From the NCBI GenBank assembly GCA_947468985.1, contig CANINJ010000066.1, positions 1 to 8,912 of the forward strand: DNA of 8,912 nt, given 5' to 3'. Positions 4,732-8,912 of the stretch are shown piece by piece. Every line of letters begins with the position of its first letter. Within the stretch, counting starts at the first letter, position 1. This DNA comes from Bacteroidota bacterium (GTDB lineage: Bacteria > Bacteroidota > Bacteroidia > Flavobacteriales > Flavobacteriaceae). The notes beneath the pieces were generated by a model. That model made no database searches. It saw only the letters and a list, made by a program, of their open reading frames with translations, and was not told the origin of the DNA. The translations under genes and the position numbers were made by a program.

Positions 4732-6261
4732 ATGCCACATAAAGAGTTAGAAATTGAAATTGAAGATAAAAAAGAACTTTATGGGTATCAACAAGGCGAC
4801 ATTGACGCTATTTTTGAGCGTTTAGATAACGCCCCAAAAAATCATCATTTATTATATCAATTGCCTACTGGCGGTGGAAAAACCGTTATTTTTTCTGAAA
4901 TTGTCAGACAATATATTGCCAAGCACGACAAAAAAGTTGTTGTTTTGACGCACCGTATTGAATTGTGTAAGCAAACTTCAAAAATGCTTAAAGGTTTTGA
5001 TGTAAAAAATAAAATAATCAACAGCAAAATCAAAGAATTGCCCGATCAAAATGATTATTCTTGTTTTGTGGCAATGGTTGAAACGTTGAAAAACCGTATA
5101 AATGACGAAAAATTACATTTAGATAATATCGGTTTAGTGATTATTGATGAAGCACATTACAACTCATTCAGAAAATTATTAAGTTCCTTTACAAACGCAT
5201 TTATTCTTGGTGTTACAGCAACGCCATTGAGTTCAAATGTGAAATTGCCAATGAACGAAAATTATGATGAGTTGATTGTTGGAGATACAATTGCTTCATT
5301 AATTGACAAAGGTTTTCTTGCAAAAGCAATTACCTATAGTTATGATGTGGGATTAACGTCTTTAAAAGTTGGAATTAACGGAGATTACACCGTAAAATCG
5401 TCTGATGATTTGTATTCAAATATGGTAATGCAGGAAAAATTACTTCACGCATATACCGAAAAATCGTTGGGTAAAAAGACCTTGATTTTCAATAATGGAA
5501 TCAATACTTCCTTGTTTGTATATGAAACTTTTAGAGAAGCTGGATATATTATTCGCCACTTGGATAATACCTGCAGCCCTGAAGAACGCAAGGATATTTT
5601 GAGTTGGTTCAAGAAAACACCAGATGCAATTTTGACATCTGTTGGGATTTTGACAACTGGATTTGACGAACCTACTGTGGAAACCATAATTCTAAATAGA
5701 GCTACAAAATCATTGACATTATATTATCAAATGATTGGTCGTGGTTCAAGAAAATTACCAAATAAAAACACGTTTAATGTAATTGATTTGGGTAATAATG
5801 CCGCTCGATTCGGACTTTGGAGCGCACCAATTGATTGGCAACATATATTTAAATCACCAGAATTTTACCTTGAAAATCTTCGTGACGATGTTGAAATTGA
5901 ACTCTTTTTCAAATATCAAATGCCACCAGAATTAAGAGAAAAATTCAAAAATACAGCCGTTGTAACTTTTGATGTTGACGACGAACACAAAAAGATAATT
6001 GCTCAGAATTTACGTTCAAAAATCGTCTTGGATAAATCCTTGGAACAACACGCTTCAATGTGCGTTGATAATTCAGAAGATTTAAAAGAAGCTAAAGTTT
6101 TAGCCCGTGAACTTCACGATGATATTGAATGCCGAATGAAACGCTATTCAACTTGCTTGAGTCATTGCTCAAAAAATTACCGTGAATGGCTGGTTGACGA
6201 TTATAAAATTAAATTAAACCTATTAATAGGAAAAAAAATACGAGAAGCACTTTTCGATTAG
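4732..6261 (+). CDS. SF2 DEAH-box helicase
   Basis: This 509-residue ATP-dependent nucleic-acid helicase or translocase has both RecA-like domains. YGYQQGDIDAI at 17-27 is a Q-like motif. Motif I is PTGGGKT at 45-51, Ia is VVVLTHRIEL at 69-78, II is DEAH at 139-142 and III is TAT at 162-164. In domain two, KTLIFNNGINTS at 249-260 is motif IV, ILTTGFDEPTVETIILNR at 306-323 covers V, and QMIGRGSR at 333-340 is motif VI with its arginine finger. The pattern resembles the RadD/SSL2-like group. Residues 400-509 are a charged tail, including DVDDEH and several Cys and His, that I cannot assign. No nuclease, methylase or HsdS-like partner is adjacent, so it appears to be a stand-alone repair or RNA/DNA-remodelling enzyme rather than part of a restriction system. 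It has its own promoter at 4682-4711 and a downstream hairpin. Confidence 0.92.
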   Translation: MPHKELEIEIEDKKELYGYQQGDIDAIFERLDNAPKNHHLLYQLPTGGGKTVIFSEIVRQYIAKHDKKVVVLTHRIELCKQTSKMLKGFDVKNKIINSKIKELPDQNDYSCFVAMVETLKNRINDEKLHLDNIGLVIIDEAHYNSFRKLLSSFTNAFILGVTATPLSSNVKLPMNENYDELIVGDTIASLIDKGFLAKAITYSYDVGLTSLKVGINGDYTVKSSDDLYSNMVMQEKLLHAYTEKSLGKKTLIFNNGINTSLFVYETFREAGYIIRHLDNTCSPEERKDILSWFKKTPDAILTSVGILTTGFDEPTVETIILNRATKSLTLYYQMIGRGSRKLPNKNTFNVIDLGNNAARFGLWSAPIDWQHIFKSPEFYLENLRDDVEIELFFKYQMPPELREKFKNTAVVTFDVDDEHKKIIAQNLRSKIVLDKSLEQHASMCVDNSEDLKEAKVLARELHDDIECRMKRYSTCLSHCSKNYREWLVDDYKIKLNLLIGKKIREALFD

Positions 6262-6294
6262 TTTTAAAAAAGCACGCTATTTCTTCATATAAAT

Positions 6295-6328
6295 CAAAGT
6301 ACTTAAGATGTTAATTTTAAGTACTTTG
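6295..6328. terminator. Perfect 12-bp hairpin after the helicase gene
   Basis: CAAAGTACTTAA (6295-6306) and TTAAGTACTTTG (6317-6328) are exact reverse complements around a 10-nt loop, 33 nt past the helicase stop. It probably ends or protects the 3' end of the helicase mRNA. The stem is AT-rich and no uninterrupted T-run follows, so termination is less certain than at 1538-1578; it could also be a dyad bound by a regulator of the next operon. Confidence 0.55.
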
Positions 6329-6361
6329 TCGTATATATTCTTCTTTAATCAGAACAATTTC

Positions 6362-6389
6362 TTGCCCAACTTTTATCAATTTATATTTG
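6362..6389 (+). promoter_or_regulatory. Promoter of the PelF-like operon
   Basis: TTG (6362-6364), a 17-nt spacer and TATATTTG (6382-6389) fit the Bacteroidota consensus. The ATG is at 6469, which gives a leader of roughly 75 nt, longer than those of the other genes here and possibly a place for post-transcriptional control. TAAAA at 6461-6465 sits 3 nt before the ATG, where flavobacterial initiation signals are expected. Confidence 0.65.
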
Positions 6390-6468
6390 TTAGGAAACAT
6401 ACAATAAAGACTACGTTTTATTTCCCAAAATAACACTTCTTTTCTGTAAAATATGTTTTCTAAAAATT

Positions 6469-8016
6469 ATGAATGTGAAAGAAAAATACTCAGTTTTAAT
6501 GATTTTAGAAGGTACTTATCCTTTTAACGGCGGGGGAGTTTCCACTTGGGCTGATATGTTGTGCAATAAAATTAAAAATGTTGATTATACACTTTATTCC
6601 ATAAATGCCAATCTCGAATTAACACCCAAATACAATTTAAGTAAAAACGTGAAAGAGGTTATTCAAGTGCCGCTTTGGTCGCCTTTGGAACCTCAAGAAC
6701 TTATTAATTATGGAAGTCCTTATTTTGAATTTGCAGAGCGAAAAGAAAATGACAATGAACTTCAAATATTGGAGGTTTTCTTGCCCATTTTTGAAAGATT
6801 TATAACTTCCATTTATACAGAAACGAGAAATCGTGATGATTTTGATATGACCTTTTTTGAAATGTGGCAATTTTTTCAAAAAAACGATTATAAAAAAACA
6901 ATGAAAAGCAGTATTATATGGAATTCATTTTGTCATATTGTTACAGAAGTAATTGAAAATGAGAATGATGAAGATGTTTCTTTATATGATTTAACGGTTG
7001 GAATGCGATGGCTTTATCGGTTTTTAATTCCTTTGTCAATCGAAATTCCCAAAGTAGATATTTCGCATTTAACAATCTCGGGATTTCCTGTAATTCCCGC
7101 TTTAATATTGAAATATAAGTACGGAACGCCTATAATTGCTACTGAACACGGTGTTTTTATTCGCGAACGATTATTGGCAATCAATTCATCTGAATATTCT
7201 TTTTTTCTGAAAAAATTCCTAATTAAACTATCAGAATGTGTTACAGAATTAGTCTATCACAAAGCAGATTTGATTTTATCAGTCAATAAATTTAATATTA
7301 TTTGGGAGAAATTATACGGTGCAAATCCCAAAAATATAGAAGTTATTTATAATGGAATTGATCACGAATTATTTAAACCAGTTCCAAAACCTGAGTATTT
7401 AATAGGAATTCCAACCGTTGTTGCTGCCGCTAGAATCTTTGAATTGAAAGATATTATTACAATGATAAAATCGTGTGCAATTGTAAAAATGGAAATCCCC
7501 AATATAAAATATTTGGTTTATGGCGATAATAACGCCGTTCCAGAATATACTTTAGAATGCGAAACCTTGATTCACGAATTAGGATTGAAAAACAATTTCA
7601 TTTTGGCAGGATTTCACGACAAACCCAATTTAATTTTTTCGGAGGGTGATATTTCAATATTAACTTCAATTTCCGAAGGTTTTCCTTATACCATATTAGA
7701 ATCTATGAGTTGCGGAATCCCTGTGGTAGCAACAGATGTTGGCGGAGTTTCTGAAGCTTTAGATGCAAATTGTGGTTTTATTTGTAAGCCAAAAGATTAT
7801 GTAGATATTGGAAATAAAGTAATTGAATTATTGAAGAATGATGCGTTACGAACTCAAATGGGAATCAATTCAAGAAAAAAAATTCTTGATAATTTCACTA
7901 TTGAAAAGTTTATTTCTGAATATGAAAATGCTTACGATAGTGTATTAGCACCAAAAAGATTGGAAATTGAAATCCCCGAAGTATTCGAATTAGAAACACA
8001 TCAAGAGGCTTCGTAA
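6469..8016 (+). CDS. pelF: GT4 glycosyltransferase, PelF-like
   Basis: This 515-residue cytoplasmic GT-B enzyme is predicted to transfer sugar from a nucleotide sugar in exopolysaccharide synthesis. The PelF-type start is MILEGTYPFNGGGVSTWADML at 11-31, whose GGGVSTW loop is the acceptor-side glycine loop. HLTISGFPVIPAL at 200-212 and ATEHGVFIRER at 224-234 are further subfamily marks. YNGIDHELFKP at 294-304 begins the donor-binding domain. RIFELKDI at 322-329 supplies the usual Arg and Lys, and E403 and E411 in EGFPYTILE form the E-x7-E retaining motif, followed by GIPVVATDVGGVSE at 416-429. The length is about that of Pseudomonas PelF. A Glu-rich tail (residues 495-515) is unlike the core. 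The membrane protein gene begins 34 nt later, which supports an operon. Polymer and donor cannot be read from sequence; the symbol denotes family likeness, not a proven Pel system. Confidence 0.88.
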   Translation: MNVKEKYSVLMILEGTYPFNGGGVSTWADMLCNKIKNVDYTLYSINANLELTPKYNLSKNVKEVIQVPLWSPLEPQELINYGSPYFEFAERKENDNELQILEVFLPIFERFITSIYTETRNRDDFDMTFFEMWQFFQKNDYKKTMKSSIIWNSFCHIVTEVIENENDEDVSLYDLTVGMRWLYRFLIPLSIEIPKVDISHLTISGFPVIPALILKYKYGTPIIATEHGVFIRERLLAINSSEYSFFLKKFLIKLSECVTELVYHKADLILSVNKFNIIWEKLYGANPKNIEVIYNGIDHELFKPVPKPEYLIGIPTVVAAARIFELKDIITMIKSCAIVKMEIPNIKYLVYGDNNAVPEYTLECETLIHELGLKNNFILAGFHDKPNLIFSEGDISILTSISEGFPYTILESMSCGIPVVATDVGGVSEALDANCGFICKPKDYVDIGNKVIELLKNDALRTQMGINSRKKILDNFTIEKFISEYENAYDSVLAPKRLEIEIPEVFELETHQEAS

Positions 8017-8050
8017 ATGAAATATAACTAAATTTTGTTCCCAAATTAAT

Positions 8051-8912
8051 ATGGAAAATCACAAAGAAAATACCCGCTCACTATTACTTTTAATCAAAGA
8101 AAAAATAGGTCAACCTGTTAGTAATAAAGTGGTTATGGCTACAATTGAATCCTTAGGAATTAGAAATAAAGACACGGAAATTGATTTTGGCGTGCCATCA
8201 ATTCGATTTCTTGCAGATATTATTTTTCAAGAATTATCTACTTCTGAAGAACACAAAGGAGCGAAAAACACTAAGGAACAAGCCGTCTCAAAAACAAATC
8301 CTGATATCATTCAAATTTCAGATTATTTGTGGGTAAAAACTAAAATTTTTATGCATTATTTTCCTTTGGGATTGTTTCATTTGCTGCCTGTTTTTTTACA
8401 AATTTTAGCAATCGTTTTTTTTGGATATTCTTTGTGGACTTTTGTCGGATTCAACCAAGTGCAATCAACTGCTGTGGTTTTGGGAGTTGTAATTGGATTG
8501 GTTGCAACTGGTGGTTTTGTTCAGGTTATTGGCAGGCAAGCCTCTTTTTATTGGCATCATGATGATTTTATTATGACAAAAAGCGCTGTAAATTACCTTC
8601 TTAAAATTGGAATTTTTGCATTGTTTATTGTTTTAATAACGGTTTTTATGTGCAACTTTTTTTTTCATTTATATCCATTTAGAGTATTATTTATTGTTTT
8701 TGCGTATGCTTTTTTGATTGGCACTTTACTACTTCTTTTAGCGCCTTTACACACCATTCAGCAGCGTTGGGTAATTTCATTTTCCATTTTTGTGGGAACT
8801 GTAATTGCCGTTTTATTAAAAACACAAACGAATTTATCAATCTATTTCACACATTGGATTGGTATCATTTCCGCAATAATTATTTCAAAAATATATTTAG
8901 ATTTATTTTTCA
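8051..8912 (+). CDS. Polytopic membrane protein, 3'-truncated by the window end
   Basis: The frame opens with ATG at 8051 and stays open for 287 codons to the window edge. Residues 1-100 are soluble and charged (MENHKENTRSLLLLIKEKIG, then FGVPSIRFLADIIFQELS around 62-79) and include a low-complexity Lys/Glu linker. From about residue 103 it turns strongly hydrophobic, with at least six likely membrane helices at about 107-132, 139-160, 181-202, 209-232, 239-258 and 268-287. Between helices two and three is GRQASFYWHHDDF, a cytoplasmic-loop-like stretch reminiscent of polysaccharide flippases. Placed 34 nt after a PelF-like enzyme, it occupies the position where a PelG-like exporter would be expected, but the N-terminal extension is not something I recognise from PelG. 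The function is inferred from context. The C-terminus is not visible. Confidence 0.8.
   Translation, partial: MENHKENTRSLLLLIKEKIGQPVSNKVVMATIESLGIRNKDTEIDFGVPSIRFLADIIFQELSTSEEHKGAKNTKEQAVSKTNPDIIQISDYLWVKTKIFMHYFPLGLFHLLPVFLQILAIVFFGYSLWTFVGFNQVQSTAVVLGVVIGLVATGGFVQVIGRQASFYWHHDDFIMTKSAVNYLLKIGIFALFIVLITVFMCNFFFHLYPFRVLFIVFAYAFLIGTLLLLLAPLHTIQQRWVISFSIFVGTVIAVLLKTQTNLSIYFTHWIGIISAIIISKIYLDLFF

Noticed and set aside
5445..5687. Minus-strand 80-codon frame inside the helicase gene
   Set aside because: It lies opposite helicase motifs IV and V, so it is a by-product of that coding sequence.
4136..6261. A two-gene defence system of DUF6155 plus helicase
   Set aside because: The helicase has its own strong promoter and no nuclease, methylase or other effector is present; adjacency alone is not enough.
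6395..6458. Inverted repeat AAACATA / TATGTTT in the PelF-like leader as a riboswitch
   Set aside because: The arms are only 7 bp and far apart, and no conserved riboswitch core is recognisable.
6637..6879. Minus-strand 80-codon frame inside the PelF-like gene
   Set aside because: Antisense shadow with Lys/Phe/Ile-rich composition expected from the AT-rich opposite strand.
8017..8031. Five-codon ATG frame directly after the PelF-like stop
   Set aside because: It is too short to support as a gene and is best explained by chance in AT-rich spacer.

Overview
The window looks like chromosomal DNA from a Flavobacterium-type member of the Bacteroidota. It is very AT-rich. Several genes are preceded by the Bacteroidota promoter pattern TTG-N17-23-TAnnTTTG, with A-rich leaders instead of a classic Shine-Dalgarno. 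The protein families (DUF6155, DUF3817, a YbdG-like MscS channel, an acyl-CoA thioesterase and a PelF-type glycosyltransferase) also fit that group. This assignment comes from pattern recognition, not from a database search.

Left part (1 to about 1531): this looks like accessory DNA. It holds a minus-strand gene of an unnamed family (49-804), a repeat-rich intergenic stretch, and a 67-residue helix-turn-helix-like protein (1083-1286). It ends in a segment with direct and inverted repeats and a 19-nt match to the 3' end of a tRNA-Ser (1513-1531) without the rest of the tRNA. The simplest reading is the right-hand attachment end of an element that integrated into a tRNA-Ser gene. The integrase and the intact tRNA would lie outside the window to the left. 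This is inference.

Middle part (1538-6328): ordinary chromosomal genes. A strong, probably bidirectional terminator is followed by a 131-residue conserved hypothetical protein (minus) and a hotdog-fold acyl-CoA thioesterase (plus). The thioesterase converges, with one base between the stop codons, on a two-gene minus-strand operon of a DUF3817 membrane protein and a YbdG-like mechanosensitive channel. A compact divergent promoter region separates that operon from a DUF6155 protein (plus). Next comes an SF2 DEAH-box helicase with its own well-formed promoter, and a long hairpin.

Right part (6362-8912): a canonical promoter and a leader of roughly 75 nt precede a PelF-like GT4 glycosyltransferase. 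After 34 nt comes a polytopic membrane protein that runs off the window. This is probably the start of an exopolysaccharide synthesis and export operon. The membrane partner has a soluble N-terminal region that I do not recognise. The best candidates for something undescribed are this membrane partner and the element end on the left.
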